Origin: Chryseobacterium salivictor
Lineage (GTDB): Bacteria; Bacteroidota; Bacteroidia; Flavobacteriales; Weeksellaceae
Assembly (NCBI RefSeq): GCF_004359195.1
Contig: NZ_CP037954.1
Span: forward strand, 1,674,001 to 1,738,000
Direction of reading: 5' to 3'
Length of the DNA: 64,000 nucleotides
In this document: one piece after another, positions 1 to 8,157 of the stretch
Layout of the letters: each line of letters opens with the position of its first letter
How positions within the stretch are numbered: position 1 is the first letter of the stretch
Notes under the pieces: model-generated
Databases searched by the model: none
Seen by the model: the letters and a program-made list of their open reading frames with translations, nothing else
Told to the model about the DNA's origin: nothing
Made by a program: the position numbers and the translations under genes

Positions 1-487
1 TTGAACTTACTACGTTCATTTGCGAAAATAATAAAGAAGGGGCAATTATGATAAAATAACACCAGATTTGCGAGATGTATTTCTTTGTCACGCTTGGGAT
101 GACCGAAAAGGAGCTGCTAAGGAATTACACGACATTCTAGAATCAAAAGGAGTTTCCGTTTGGTTTAGCGAAAAGGATGTTTTACTAGGTTCATCTTTAC
201 TCCGTGAAATCGATAAAGGATTAATTAAGTCTCGTGTTGGAATCGTATTAGTTACCCCTTTATTTCTAAAACGTATTAAAGGGGAAGGAATTGCTGATAA
301 AGAACTTTCTGCACTTTTAGCTCGCGATTTACTTGTTCCTATTGTTCATAATACAACTTTTGATGATTTACGGGATGTAAGTCCCTTGCTTGGTTCACGA
401 AGTGGCTTAAGCACTATAGAAGATTCGATGGAAGAAGTTGCTGCAAAATTAGCGGAATTAGTAACCCCCGAGACTATACTAGATTGA
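1..487 (+). pseudogene. TIR-domain protein, C-terminal part, frameshifted and cut by the window edge
   Basis: The reading frame open from base 1 encodes LNLLRSFAKIIKKG and then meets a stop at 49-51. The frame one base further on continues as NYDKITPDLRDVFLCHAWDD and runs to 487. Dropping one G from the GGGG run at 39-42 joins the two. The downstream part is a TIR fold: first strand DVFLCHAWDD, then VSVWFSEKDVLLGSSLLREI, then GIVLVTP. The helix IADKELSALL carries a glutamate in the position of the NADase catalytic residue of other TIR enzymes. The only in-frame start inside it is a TTG at 68, which lies within the domain lead-in, so it is unlikely to be a native start. Bacterial TIR proteins are commonly NAD-consuming immune effectors or virulence factors; that role is inferred here. 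The N-terminal part lies outside the window. Confidence 0.7.
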
Positions 488-530
488 TTAAAAAAGGCTA
501 ATAAAATTCCGATAAAGAACTGCAATAATG

Positions 531-570
531 ACTAAGGTTTCGTCTTGTCTGTAAGACAAGAAATGAAAGC
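531..570. repeat. Family A palindromic intergenic repeat, copy 1
   Basis: An imperfect hairpin with arms GTCTTGTCT and AGACAAGAAATGAAAG, preceded by TGACTAAGG. It is the most diverged of about eight copies in the window, which always lie just 3' of a gene. See the finding on family A. Confidence 0.6.
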
Positions 571-610
571 GTTTTGTACACTAAGGCTTCGCTGAGAGTT
601 CAACAATATT

Positions 611-709
611 TTAGATAAAAAACGAAAACTAGGTGTAGTAAAGAGGATTCAAAAAGAAATTACTAAATTTGGTTTGACTGACAAAGACATTAAAATCATA
701 ACCGGATGA
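611..709 (+). pseudogene. C-terminal remnant of an unidentified gene
   Basis: An open stretch without a start codon encodes a lysine-rich peptide ending GLTDKDIKIITG before a stop at 707-709. The composition is protein-like, but nothing upstream is in frame beyond about 608, so it looks like the tail of a lost gene. The tail is reminiscent of small DNA-binding proteins, but that is too weak for a name. The rest of 488-792 holds only a family A repeat and a GTTAGTC cassette-type boundary at 731-737. Confidence 0.3.
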
Positions 710-792
710 TTATCAATAGAATAATTTAACGTTAGTCAGAAGTTTATTAAAACCCATATCAAAATGAATTTTAATTATTTAGCAAAATTTTT

Positions 793-1500
793 ATGAGTGA
801 TTCTATAAAATTAAAATTCGGATTTTGGAATTTTAACTTTAATTTTTGGACAGGAAATTCTTTTCGTTATGACGACTCAAGAATATTTGACACTAAAATA
901 TTAATTGTTGATACTTCGACTTTAAATCCTGAATATTATTCGATGTCAAGCAAAGAAAAAAAAGAAATACGTAATCATTGGATTAATGCACTTCCGCTAC
1001 TTTATGATGTCGAATATTTGATGACAACTCATCAAATAGATCAGGAGTTTTTTGATTCTATCTGTAAAATGAAAAATCTAAAAGGTCTTTACGTAAAATG
1101 GGGGAAAATTGACAATACTTCCAACATTAAAAATCTTGAGAATTTAGAGCATTTATATTTTGGTAGTAACCCAAGAATTACTTCATTAGAAGGATTTGAA
1201 GCATTAAAAAAACTAGATCATTTAGAACTTGAAAATTTTAAAGCGGTTTTTGATTTTACAACTCTTAGAGAATTAACAAACTTGAAAACTCTATCAATTA
1301 CTGGATCAATTAGTGGTCCTTCCACACCAATTAATGACTTGTACTTTTTAAATAATCTCAATAAGATCCAAGAAATAGCATTCGATATTTCACTCAAAAA
1401 CAAGGATGTTTCTCCTCTTTATCGATTTTCAAAAATGGAAAGATTATTCCTACCTTCATCACTAGATAAAAAATTACGAAAAGAACTAAGTAACAAATAA
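793..1500 (+). CDS. Leucine-rich-repeat-like protein of unknown role
   Basis: A 235-residue cytoplasmic-looking protein without a signal peptide or membrane segment. From about residue 85 it contains irregular leucine-rich repeats, for example LENLEHLYFGSN, LKKLDHLELENF and LTNLKTLSITG, spaced by about 23 residues. This suggests a curved binding surface. The N-terminal 80 residues are rich in aromatic residues (FGFWNFNFNFW) and match nothing I recognise. The gene stands alone. A GTTAGTC boundary lies 56 bp upstream and a family A repeat starts 17 bp after the stop, so it looks like a mobile single-gene unit. Its partner or ligand is unknown. Confidence 0.6.
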   Translation: MSDSIKLKFGFWNFNFNFWTGNSFRYDDSRIFDTKILIVDTSTLNPEYYSMSSKEKKEIRNHWINALPLLYDVEYLMTTHQIDQEFFDSICKMKNLKGLYVKWGKIDNTSNIKNLENLEHLYFGSNPRITSLEGFEALKKLDHLELENFKAVFDFTTLRELTNLKTLSITGSISGPSTPINDLYFLNNLNKIQEIAFDISLKNKDVSPLYRFSKMERLFLPSSLDKKLRKELSNK

Positions 1501-1516
1501 AATAACCTGCAGATAA

Positions 1517-1570
1517 TAACTAAGCTTTCGTTTTGTCTGCAAGACAAGAAATGAAAGTCCGTTGAACGGA
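1517..1570. repeat. Family A palindromic repeat, copy 2
   Basis: It starts TAACTAAGC, contains the imperfect hairpin CTTTCGTTTTGTCT / AGACAAGAAATGAAAG with a GCA loop, and ends in CCGTTGAACGG. The left junction is CAGATAA followed by TAACTAAGC, the same join to a YYAA core seen in the other copies. Confidence 0.75.
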
Positions 1571-1577
1571 ACCTCCC

Positions 1578-2245
1578 TGCTGCGCAAAGTCTCCGACTTT
1601 GAGCCACAATAATTACATTCCTCACAAATTAATGAGATACGGTTTTTTCTGATTTATACGGTTTGAAGACAGATGCTTTAAGCACAAGTTCCAGATTAAA
1701 TTTTTTGATGATAAAATGAGCGTAAACTAATAAGGGAATAAGTCTCTGGAATGTTGATATGATTTTTCCTTATTGACTTCTTTGTAGTATCGTTCGGAAC
1801 ATTGATTAAGAAGATCTTGAGTTTTCTGCAAATCATTTCGAAGTTGCTTTACCCAAATAACAAGCAGTAGGATGATTATTACTGCGATAAAATTGTAGAT
1901 TTTTACAGTTTTCATAGAATTCGTTTTAACAAATATAGAAACACAGATGATAATCAGTGAGTTTTTTGATAGAAAGGGTGAAAATATCTCGCGGAATTGC
2001 AATCCGTGACTATTTTCGATATAGAAATATATAAAATTGATGAGTAATCCTAATGGGAGTTGGGATTTTTTGTTTTTAGGGGAAACCGTAATTGGGATTG
2101 AAAAGGTATTTGTATTTTTGGAGTACAAGAAAATGCAAATACTTTTTATATATTTGATTTAATGATGATGTATTACTATAGTCCTACAAATACCCCCAGA
2201 TTTGGGCGGCTTTATATGATTTTGTCATACATATAAACGAGTTAT
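1578..2245. repeat. 668-bp repeated block, copy 1
   Basis: This block is nearly identical to 12219-12888, with scattered substitutions only. It begins with the REP hairpin CAAAGTCTCCGACTTTG (1585-1601), carries a 62-codon gene on the minus strand, a palindrome with CGCGGAATTGCAATCCGTG (about 1990-2008) and an inverted AATCC/GGATT hairpin. It ends at the GTTAT cassette boundary. Shorter partial copies lie at about 4259-4480, 5719-5890 and 57690-57785. This behaves as a small mobile or replicating element. Confidence 0.8.
1727..1915 (-). CDS. Small single-pass membrane protein of the repeated block
   Basis: A 62-residue protein. The ATG at 1915 is preferred over one 213 bp upstream, because the longer reading covers the repeat hairpins of the block. 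Residues 8-24 (FIAVIIILLLVIWVKQL) form one membrane helix. A charged, coiled-coil-like tail follows (RNDLQKTQDLLNQCSERYYKEVNKE). The second copy at 12371-12559 differs at only three residues, so the coding frame is kept intact in both blocks. Phage holin/spanin-like and toxin-like small proteins share this size and layout, but nothing shows which applies. Confidence 0.5.
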   Translation of the reverse strand: MKTVKIYNFIAVIIILLLVIWVKQLRNDLQKTQDLLNQCSERYYKEVNKEKSYQHSRDLFPY

Positions 2246-2275
2246 CTGTGATTTTAACCAAACAATCCTTTAAAA

Positions 2276-2623
2276 GTGAAAAATATTATTAAACCAACTA
2301 TTTTAAGTCTAACTATTTTGACTTCTTGTGTCTCAACAAAAGTAAGTTCTGAAAACAATTTTGACTTTTCTGTTCTCAAACCTAATTCAAAATATATTAT
2401 TGAAACCAAAGACGGAAATAAAATAAGGGCGTTTCAACTTACTAAAATAAATGAGAATGAGATTATTGGAAGTCAGGAAAATAAAGAAATAATTATTGAA
2501 AAAACTAACGTCAACAAAGTACTAAAATTTAGTGCAGGAAAAACCATTCCATTAGTATTAGTTGGAATTGGTGTAGCAATTATTGCACCTGCCTATGCAG
2601 AAAATAAACCTGTTGGACAATAA
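2276..2623 (+). CDS. Putative small lipoprotein
   Basis: A 115-residue protein starting at GTG. The N-terminus (MKNIIKPTILSLTILTSCVS) is a lipoprotein signal with a cysteine at residue 18. The mature part has a beta-rich stretch (YIIETKDGNKIRAFQLTKI) and ends in a hydrophobic glycine-rich segment (TIPLVLVGIGVAIIAPAYA) that could insert in a membrane. No family is recognised. It is the first gene of the cassette-like unit 2241-2785, with a second tiny lipoprotein gene 6 bp downstream. Confidence 0.6.
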   Translation: MKNIIKPTILSLTILTSCVSTKVSSENNFDFSVLKPNSKYIIETKDGNKIRAFQLTKINENEIIGSQENKEIIIEKTNVNKVLKFSAGKTIPLVLVGIGVAIIAPAYAENKPVGQ

Positions 2624-2629
2624 AATATT

Positions 2630-2731
2630 ATGAAAAATATTATTTCAGCATTATCAATTTTAATTATCATTTCATGTAGAAACGATGATAAGACAGATAA
2701 TATTCAACCTGAAGCAACAAAGAGACAATAA
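2630..2731 (+). CDS. Very short lipoprotein peptide
   Basis: A 33-residue open frame, MKNIISALSILIIISCRNDD and on to TKRQ. The start resembles that of the neighbouring lipoprotein and carries a lipobox-like IIISC. It is either a lipopeptide in the style of a lysis peptide or the stub of a larger gene. The unit's closing motif AGATAAC follows at 2779. Confidence 0.4.
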   Translation: MKNIISALSILIIISCRNDDKTDNIQPEATKRQ

Positions 2732-2778
2732 ACTTGATACAGTTAGAAGATATTTCACAAAAATAGATTAAAAACCAC

Positions 2779-2908
2779 AGATAACAGCGGTTTTGCAATA
2801 GTGCGGGATCTTCGCAAGTTTAAAGATTTTAGATTTTCCGAAAATTAGCTTATAATAGAAAGTGTCCGCTTTATAACCGCACCATCGCAAAGCCGCAAAA
2901 CGTTAGCA
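2779..2908. repeat. attC-like recombination site (130 nt)
   Basis: The layout is that of an integron attC. R'' is AGATAAC (2779-2785). L'' is GCGGTTTTGCAATAGTGCGG (2787-2806). A variable centre follows, then L' CCGCACCATCGCAAAGCCGC (2877-2896) and R' GTTAGCA (2902-2908). L'' and the reverse complement of L' agree except at a few positions. AGATAAC is the exact complement of GTTATCT at 2241-2247, so 2241-2785 is one cassette. GTTAGCA pairs with TGCTAA near 3571, so 2902 to about 3574 is the next. Confidence 0.75.
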
Positions 2909-2936
2909 GCAAGGCAACCGCAGACCGATCAATGAT

Positions 2937-3557
2937 ATGAAATATAAGCCAACACCATTAAATATTGTTTGTGTACTCGCAATTGGACTTGCAATTTATT
3001 TCGCTTTAAAACCTGGACCAGAAGGTTGGGGTTTTGGTATCACCATTTATCTCATTCCTGTAATTTTTGTCGGACTTTTAGTTGATTTCGTTCTACAAAA
3101 ATTCTTGACTAAATATTTTATAATTGTTGCTATTGAATTAATTCTATTGGCAGCAATTTACTTTGTTTATTGTTGGACACAAAGGACAAAAACTCTTATC
3201 ATTCCTGACAAACTGGAAAGTCAATATGTTGTGACAATTTATAATGTTGAACATTCTGCAAAACTGCCAAATGGTTGGAATTACGAAATTAAAATTCCTG
3301 AAAATGGTATTTTATTGACATCTTCATCTTTTGACGACGATCTTGGTGAGACAAAAATGAAAACTTATTCAGGAATAAATTTAAATTCTAAAGAAACAGA
3401 ATTAGGTTGGGGAAGAATAACAAATGGCAAGTTTATATGCGATGGAAAAACGCACGAATATCAAATCTGGATTGTGGACAGTTCTTGTTGTGGATATTCA
3501 CTTAGTGAAATAGAAGATTTTAAATTAAATTTACAAAAGAAATTCTGTGAAAAATGA
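2937..3557 (+). CDS. Membrane-anchored protein of unknown function
   Basis: A 206-residue protein with three membrane segments in the first 80 residues (about 8-25, 35-53 and 60-78). A soluble domain of about 125 residues follows, probably outside the cytoplasmic membrane. That domain contains paired cysteines (DSSCCGYS) near the C-terminus and mixed beta strands. No family is recognised. It is the only gene of the cassette bounded by GTTAGCA at 2902 and TGCTAA near 3571, and is followed directly by a family A repeat. Confidence 0.6.
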   Translation: MKYKPTPLNIVCVLAIGLAIYFALKPGPEGWGFGITIYLIPVIFVGLLVDFVLQKFLTKYFIIVAIELILLAAIYFVYCWTQRTKTLIIPDKLESQYVVTIYNVEHSAKLPNGWNYEIKIPENGILLTSSSFDDDLGETKMKTYSGINLNSKETELGWGRITNGKFICDGKTHEYQIWIVDSSCCGYSLSEIEDFKLNLQKKFCEK

Positions 3558-3576
3558 AAAATATGCCCTGCTGCTA

Positions 3577-3708
3577 ATAACTAAGCTTTCGTTTTGTCTG
3601 CAAGACAAGAAATGAAAGCCCAGTGGTAGAAAAGCCTTTCGTTTTTACTGAAAAGGGTGGTGGTCACTTTGAACCGAAACTGTGTGGCCAATTACTGAAC
3701 TTTGCAGT
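3577..3708. repeat. Family A repeat copy 3 followed by a GGTGGTCA-type repeat
   Basis: The family A hairpin runs from TAACTAAGC to about 3619. From about 3631 an 80-bp sequence follows with repeated GGTGGTCACTTTGAACCG and GTGGCCAATTACTGAAC motifs. The same sequence recurs at 8212-8291. The repeated TGGTCA/TGGCCA motifs resemble the multi-repeat ends of IS21-type elements, so this may be the leftover end of a lost insertion sequence (inference). Confidence 0.6.
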
Positions 3709-3854
3709 TAAGTGAAAGTTTCCTTTTTTATCTCGTAAAAGCCCGTTGCTTTTTTTTATAAATTTACTAACTTCATTGGCTTTTGATTACAGTTTTGCTA
3801 AACTAAAACTTTTCGCTACGATTTCCGTTAGTGAAAACGATAACTTTTCAATAT

Positions 3855-4220
3855 ATGAAAATAATATTTTTCACTGTGCTATTAGGACTTCTATTGCTTT
3901 CTTGTAACGTGTCAGACTCTGTTGAGAAATTACCTGAAGGATATGAGTTTGTGTATGAAGGGGGCAATCAAAACAGACTAATTAAAAACCATAAGTTAAT
4001 TATTGATAGTGGTGTTGTAGAATGTAAATATAGTGATGACTACCTACTAGTTTCGGTAGACACAACTTATTCAATGAACCCTGAAAATGTAGATAAAAGA
4101 AATTTAAAGTATCTTTTTCAAAACTTTAAAAAGGACACAGCCATACACAGCATATCCTACAACAGTTTAAAGTTAATGATAAAAGATAAATCTTTAGAAA
4201 ATATTGATATTACAAGGTAG
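3855..4220 (+). CDS. Putative lipoprotein
   Basis: A 121-residue protein. The ATG at 3855 is chosen over a GTG at 3831 because it gives a clean lipoprotein signal (MKIIFFTVLLGLLLLSCNVS, cysteine at residue 17) and because the GTG overlaps a GTTAGTG cassette boundary at 3827-3833. The mature part (about 100 residues) is predicted soluble and matches no family known to me. It stands alone, followed by a REP hairpin at 4233-4250. Confidence 0.6.
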   Translation: MKIIFFTVLLGLLLLSCNVSDSVEKLPEGYEFVYEGGNQNRLIKNHKLIIDSGVVECKYSDDYLLVSVDTTYSMNPENVDKRNLKYLFQNFKKDTAIHSISYNSLKLMIKDKSLENIDITR

Positions 4221-4232
4221 AAACTCCGCTGG

Positions 4233-4350
4233 CAAAGTCTTCTGACTTTGAGCCCCCTATCTCGCGGAATTGCAATCCGTGACGTTTTTCGATATAGAAA
4301 AATATAAAATTGATGAATAATCCTAACGAGCGTTGGGATTTTTATTTTTA
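4233..4350. repeat. REP hairpin, CGCGGAATTGCAATCCG repeat and terminator-like hairpin
   Basis: The REP CAAAGTCTTCTGACTTTG is at 4233-4250. A CGCGGAATTGCAATCCGTGA repeat starts at about 4262. The inverted repeat AATCC...GGATT with a GAGCG loop is followed by TTTTTATTTTT (about 4319-4348) and would work as a rho-independent terminator for the lipoprotein gene. The stretch to about 4480 is a decayed partial copy of the 668-bp block. Confidence 0.6.
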
Positions 4351-4583
4351 TAAAAAGGTTAAAAGGCCTTTTTTTTTGTTTTTACGGGAAGCTGTAATGG
4401 GGATTGAAAAGTTGTTTGTATTTTAGACTCCAAGAAAAAGCAAATACATTCATTTTTCGAAGTAAAGGGCATTTTTTTAATAATATGTATTTATAATTGT
4501 TATAAATTAAGTTAAAAGGATTGTATATGAGAGAAATTGGATCTACATTTGTAACGTATTAAAAATAATACACATACGCAAAA

Positions 4584-5099
4584 ATGTATACTGCTTTACA
4601 AATATCATCACACTTTATTAAAAAGGGTGTAAGTCCGTTAAAATTGCAAAAATTGCTCTTTTATGCGCAGGTATGGTTTTATGCCAAAACTGGAAAAAAA
4701 TTATTTGTTGATAATATTGAAGCATGGGTTTTGGGTCCAGTAGTACCGTCGGTTTGGCAACAATACAGACACATGAGAAGAGGGGATGAAATTAATGATA
4801 GAAAAGCTGATTACTCTGCAATTTTAAGTGATGAGGTTCATGCTCATTTAGATGAAATATGGAGAGCATATGGCAAGTTTACAGGTGTAGAACTAGTGGA
4901 TATAACACATGCTGAAAATTTATGGGTAGATGCTCGTGCGGGATTAGACGATCACATCAATTCCAAAAATATAATTTTTATCAGTGATAATATTTTAGAT
5001 GATTTTAAACTTGATCGGTACGGATATATACCTGCTGCAGACAAAAAATCACCAGGATATGGACAAATAAATGGCTCGGTTGGAGAAGAATTATTTTAA
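4584..5099 (+). CDS. Panacea-domain antitoxin (SocA-like, DUF4065)
   Basis: A 171-residue protein. The start (MYTALQISSHFIKKG, then SPLKLQKLLFYAQVWFYAKTGKKLF) and the later AWVLGPVVPSVWQQYR are the hallmark of the Panacea (DUF4065/SocA) family. This domain serves as the antitoxin of many toxin-antitoxin pairs and as a ClpXP adaptor in SocA. The family core covers about residues 5-120. The last 29 bases overlap the next gene, typical of a translationally coupled pair. Upstream DNA (4450-4583) is AT-rich and has no other gene. Function is by family; activity against this partner is inferred. Confidence 0.8.
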   Translation: MYTALQISSHFIKKGVSPLKLQKLLFYAQVWFYAKTGKKLFVDNIEAWVLGPVVPSVWQQYRHMRRGDEINDRKADYSAILSDEVHAHLDEIWRAYGKFTGVELVDITHAENLWVDARAGLDDHINSKNIIFISDNILDDFKLDRYGYIPAADKKSPGYGQINGSVGEELF

Positions 5100-5682
5100 A
5101 ATCGATATCCGTAAAATTCATTCTACTCCCTCTCAAAAAGAGGGAGTTTCTTTTATAGATGAATCCTACAGTTTACGTATAAAACGGGAGGATCGTAGTA
5201 TAGGATGGATTGTTAATCTAGAAATATACACCCATTATAAAGTTGCTCTAGTATCATTTTTTCTGTCAGTAAATGGAAAAAACAGTAAAATAGCAAAATT
5301 CAAGAGGAATACCGGAAAGCACTGTATTGATCCCACGTTTACTTTAAGTTTATTTAGGCATTGCTTTGAAATTTGTAGAAATGCTTGTGATAGCACATAT
5401 TCATTTGGATTTTATGCATTAGATGATGATTTAGAAGAAAAAAAAGAAGATATGAATAAACGCATGTCTTCCTATACTGCATTTCTTTCTAGGATTGCTG
5501 AACGTACTTTACCTGGATTCCAACAAGCTGGTAACGTCACCCAAAATCTTTTAATTATTTATGATCCAAAAGTGTCGAAATTAGCTGATGTAGAGGAGTT
5601 TATTAGGATATATCAGCCAATAATAGAAGCAGAAGTAAATAGCCTTTATGGTAAAAAAGAATCTCATAGACTTAAAATGTAA
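5071..5682 (+). CDS. Putative toxin partner of the Panacea gene
   Basis: A 203-residue protein whose ATG lies inside the end of the Panacea gene in another frame. It is soluble, basic and without a signal peptide. It has an N-terminal beta-rich half (YSLRIKREDRSIGWIVNLEI, then YKVALVSFFLSVNGK) and a helical second half. I recognise no toxin family or catalytic motif. Position is the only evidence for toxin function: genes overlapping Panacea antitoxins are usually their toxins. A terminator-like AATCC...GGATT hairpin with a T-run follows at 5777-5800. Confidence 0.55.
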   Translation: MARLEKNYFKIDIRKIHSTPSQKEGVSFIDESYSLRIKREDRSIGWIVNLEIYTHYKVALVSFFLSVNGKNSKIAKFKRNTGKHCIDPTFTLSLFRHCFEICRNACDSTYSFGFYALDDDLEEKKEDMNKRMSSYTAFLSRIAERTLPGFQQAGNVTQNLLIIYDPKVSKLADVEEFIRIYQPIIEAEVNSLYGKKESHRLKM

Positions 5683-5718
5683 CTCCATACACCCCGCTCG
5701 CCGAAATCTCCCGACTCT

Positions 5719-5890
5719 TGTCGCAGATTTGTGATCCGTGACGTTTTTCGATATAGAAAAATATAAAATTGATGAATAATCCTGACGAGTTGGGATTTTT
5801 ATTTTTATAAAAGGGTTTAATGACCCTTTTTTTGTGTTTTGGAGGAAACCATAAGGCTGTAAGGAGGAGGGTTTGTATATTTGTGAATTA
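5719..5890. repeat. Partial copy of the repeated block with terminator and promoter
   Basis: A diverged CGCAGATTTGTGATCCGTGA palindrome (5721-5740) is followed by the ATATAGAAAAATATAAAATTG segment of the 668-bp block. The hairpin AATCC TGACGAGTT GGGATT with a T-run follows (about 5777-5800). At the far end TATATTTG (5876-5883) fits the flavobacterial -7 box and lies 19 bp upstream of the next ATG. Confidence 0.5.
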
Positions 5891-5901
5891 ACCTTAATTC
5901 T

Positions 5902-6629
5902 ATGCAAAACCTAATAACCATACCAGAACCAGAAAATGTAGTTTACACCTTAAATGAATTATATAACATTGATAATATATATATGTTATGGATAATCACA
6001 TGGCTGCAAGTTGGTGTTGGTCTAAAAAAATTGATGTAAACGAAAAATATAACTTTTTCCATATTGATCGACATTATGATCTTTTAAATGGCTCAGTAAG
6101 TGATTGGGTAGGAAAATTAAGAGAACTAAATTTTAACATTGTAAATTCAACAATTGAAGAATATGTCAATGCTCATTATATGGATAATCGTTTCAATAAA
6201 AAAACGAAAATTTTCAGATATGATAATTATATTACAATTTTTGCTAAATTGTTTCCCAATCTCATAAATGAAAAAAAATTTGCCACACATGAAGATGGAA
6301 CTGTTCCAGAAGATTGGCAACAAATGTATCAAGTTCCGTTTTATGATTTACATACAAACCTAGCATATTGGATTAATGAAACAAAAGAAAATTGGATTGT
6401 AAATATTGATTTAGATTATTTTTTTTGTGATGATAATAATGGGATTCGATATCAAATTTTTACTGACGAATATATAAAAAACATAGGCAAAGAAATTTTT
6501 AAATGCTTAGGTAAAATCACAGTTATAACTATTGCTTTGAGTCCAAGTTTTTGTAATGGAATAGATAATTCAAAAAGAATCGCCAATTTATTATTGGACG
6601 AAATAACTACAGACAATTGGGTAATTTAA
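5902..6629 (+). pseudogene. UPF0489-family protein, frameshifted at a TA repeat
   Basis: The ATG at 5902 opens a frame (MQNLITIPEPENVVYTLNEL...NIDNIY) that leaves the family frame at a TATATATAT run (5976-5984). The conserved part reads on two bases out of phase from 5988 as MDNHMAASWCWSK, HIDRHYDLL, and later NIDLDYFF and ITIALSPSF. These motifs are those of the UPF0489 (peptide-arginase-like) family, in which acidic and histidine residues of HIDxHxD and DLDYF bind metal. Removing one TA unit gives the family-like IYVMDNHMAASWCW. So this is either a decayed gene, a sequencing slip, or a gene switched by slippage. As it stands translation would begin at 5988 without the first strand of the fold. 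The TATATTTG promoter box at 5876 supports the 5902 start. Confidence 0.7.
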
Positions 6630-6714
6630 AACTTCTGCAAATAACTAAGCTTTCGTTGTGTCCCCAGCTGTCCGAAGTGTCTGACTTTGGAGTTTTTTAG
6701 AAATCCGGTAAAAA

Positions 6715-8145
6715 ATGAACACTTCAACTCAACAAATAGAAAACAGTAAGAATTTTGAATCTGAATTACGTTTTATTGACAAACTAAATTCTTTGGACAA
6801 ATTTGAAGTTGATATTCTTGAAAGCGATGGTGCAAAAGGTTGTTTATCGAAACTACCTGAAACTTTCAAACTTGAAATCAATGCAAGATTAATAGAAGAT
6901 GATGAGAATAATATTGATTTATCATTTATCATAGATGACATTATTTATGAAACAAAAAAACTCGGAAGTTCATCGAGCAGCACAGAATTAAAAGCAGATA
7001 AATCTGTTAATTTTCAAACTGAAATCGAGCTAAAAAGTTTTCACTCAAAAGAATTTAGTAAAGAAGGATTATTTAAAGCATTCTTTGCGGTTGACTTAAA
7101 GGAGATAAAGACATTCCACACCGAATTCGAAACCGTTACTCACCAAAGACAAGGAATAGAATATTTTTATGATTGCCTACGCATAAATCTAAATGGAAAA
7201 CATTATGATGTTACCCAACTAAAAAGTGAAGCAAAAGGGTTTTACATTTTCGAGTGTTTAGAGAAACAACGCTATGACGATTTTTCAGATGCTTGTTTTT
7301 CTATTCAACAAGCAATAGGCTTCATTAACAAATTAATGGTTGGAGGAGAAAAATTTGTATTTAATGATGCAGGTGGATTCTATTATTCAAACTATATCAG
7401 ACCAACTATTAAAGGAATGTATAGTCCAGTTACAACAAATCCATACTCATATTTGGATATTGACAGAGAAATTGCAGACGAATTTTATAATAAACTGACC
7501 AGAATTTCATTGGAAAACTTATCTAGTTTAGTCCATAAAATATATAATGAGCCAGAGTTTTCAGTAGCAATTTTAGTCATTTTAGAAGCAACATCAATTC
7601 GGTCACTACTAATTATTCCAAGCTCTTTCGCTGTTATTATTGAACAACTTTCAAAATATTTAAGTATAGAAGAAATAGGATTAGAAAAACCAATAACTGA
7701 CTCTATATTGAAAGACAAAATAACCAAAGAACTTCACAAGGTCATTGATGATAATAGTGAGACTTTAAGTAATAAAATTATAACAAAATTAAAAAGACGG
7801 TTGAATGAAATCAATAAGCCTATAAACAAAGAGCATTTAACGAATAATGAAAAACTCACTCGTCCATTTGAGCAACTTGGAATAAACTTAACATTACACG
7901 ACATTACTATCATTGAACATCGTAATGATTTGTTACATGGGAATATATTACTAAAGATTGATGACTCTCAAGATGAAGAAAAAACAAATCTCTATATGGC
8001 GTATGTTTCAGCAAAACTATTTACTCTTATAAGTAAACTTATTCTAAAAAGTATTGGATACAGCGGATATGTATATAATCAAGCAAAGTATTTAGAAAAA
8101 CATATGAGTATTGAAACGGATCAGGAATACTTTGAGAAAATCTAA
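6715..8145 (+). CDS. Candidate HEPN-domain protein, large and uncharacterised
   Basis: A 476-residue soluble protein. The N-terminal 200 residues are beta-rich, and the rest is helical. Near the C-terminus the sequence IIEHRNDLLHGNILLK contains R-N-x3-H-G, the signature of HEPN/ApeA-like ribonuclease domains (RNxxxH). It is followed by a helix that could complete the four-helix bundle. HEPN proteins act in toxin-antitoxin and abortive-infection systems. The overall architecture, a long N-terminal domain plus C-terminal HEPN, recalls ApeA-type anti-phage proteins, but I cannot confirm homology. The gene stands alone and a family A repeat starts 13 bp after its stop. Confidence 0.55.
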   Translation: MNTSTQQIENSKNFESELRFIDKLNSLDKFEVDILESDGAKGCLSKLPETFKLEINARLIEDDENNIDLSFIIDDIIYETKKLGSSSSSTELKADKSVNFQTEIELKSFHSKEFSKEGLFKAFFAVDLKEIKTFHTEFETVTHQRQGIEYFYDCLRINLNGKHYDVTQLKSEAKGFYIFECLEKQRYDDFSDACFSIQQAIGFINKLMVGGEKFVFNDAGGFYYSNYIRPTIKGMYSPVTTNPYSYLDIDREIADEFYNKLTRISLENLSSLVHKIYNEPEFSVAILVILEATSIRSLLIIPSSFAVIIEQLSKYLSIEEIGLEKPITDSILKDKITKELHKVIDDNSETLSNKIITKLKRRLNEINKPINKEHLTNNEKLTRPFEQLGINLTLHDITIIEHRNDLLHGNILLKIDDSQDEEKTNLYMAYVSAKLFTLISKLILKSIGYSGYVYNQAKYLEKHMSIETDQEYFEKI

Positions 8146-8157
8146 TAGCATCTAATA

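Noticed and set aside
1916..2128. N-terminal extension of the 62-residue membrane protein to 133 residues
   Set aside because: The extra 71 residues read through the palindromes of the block, which occur elsewhere without a gene. The internal ATG directly precedes the membrane helix.
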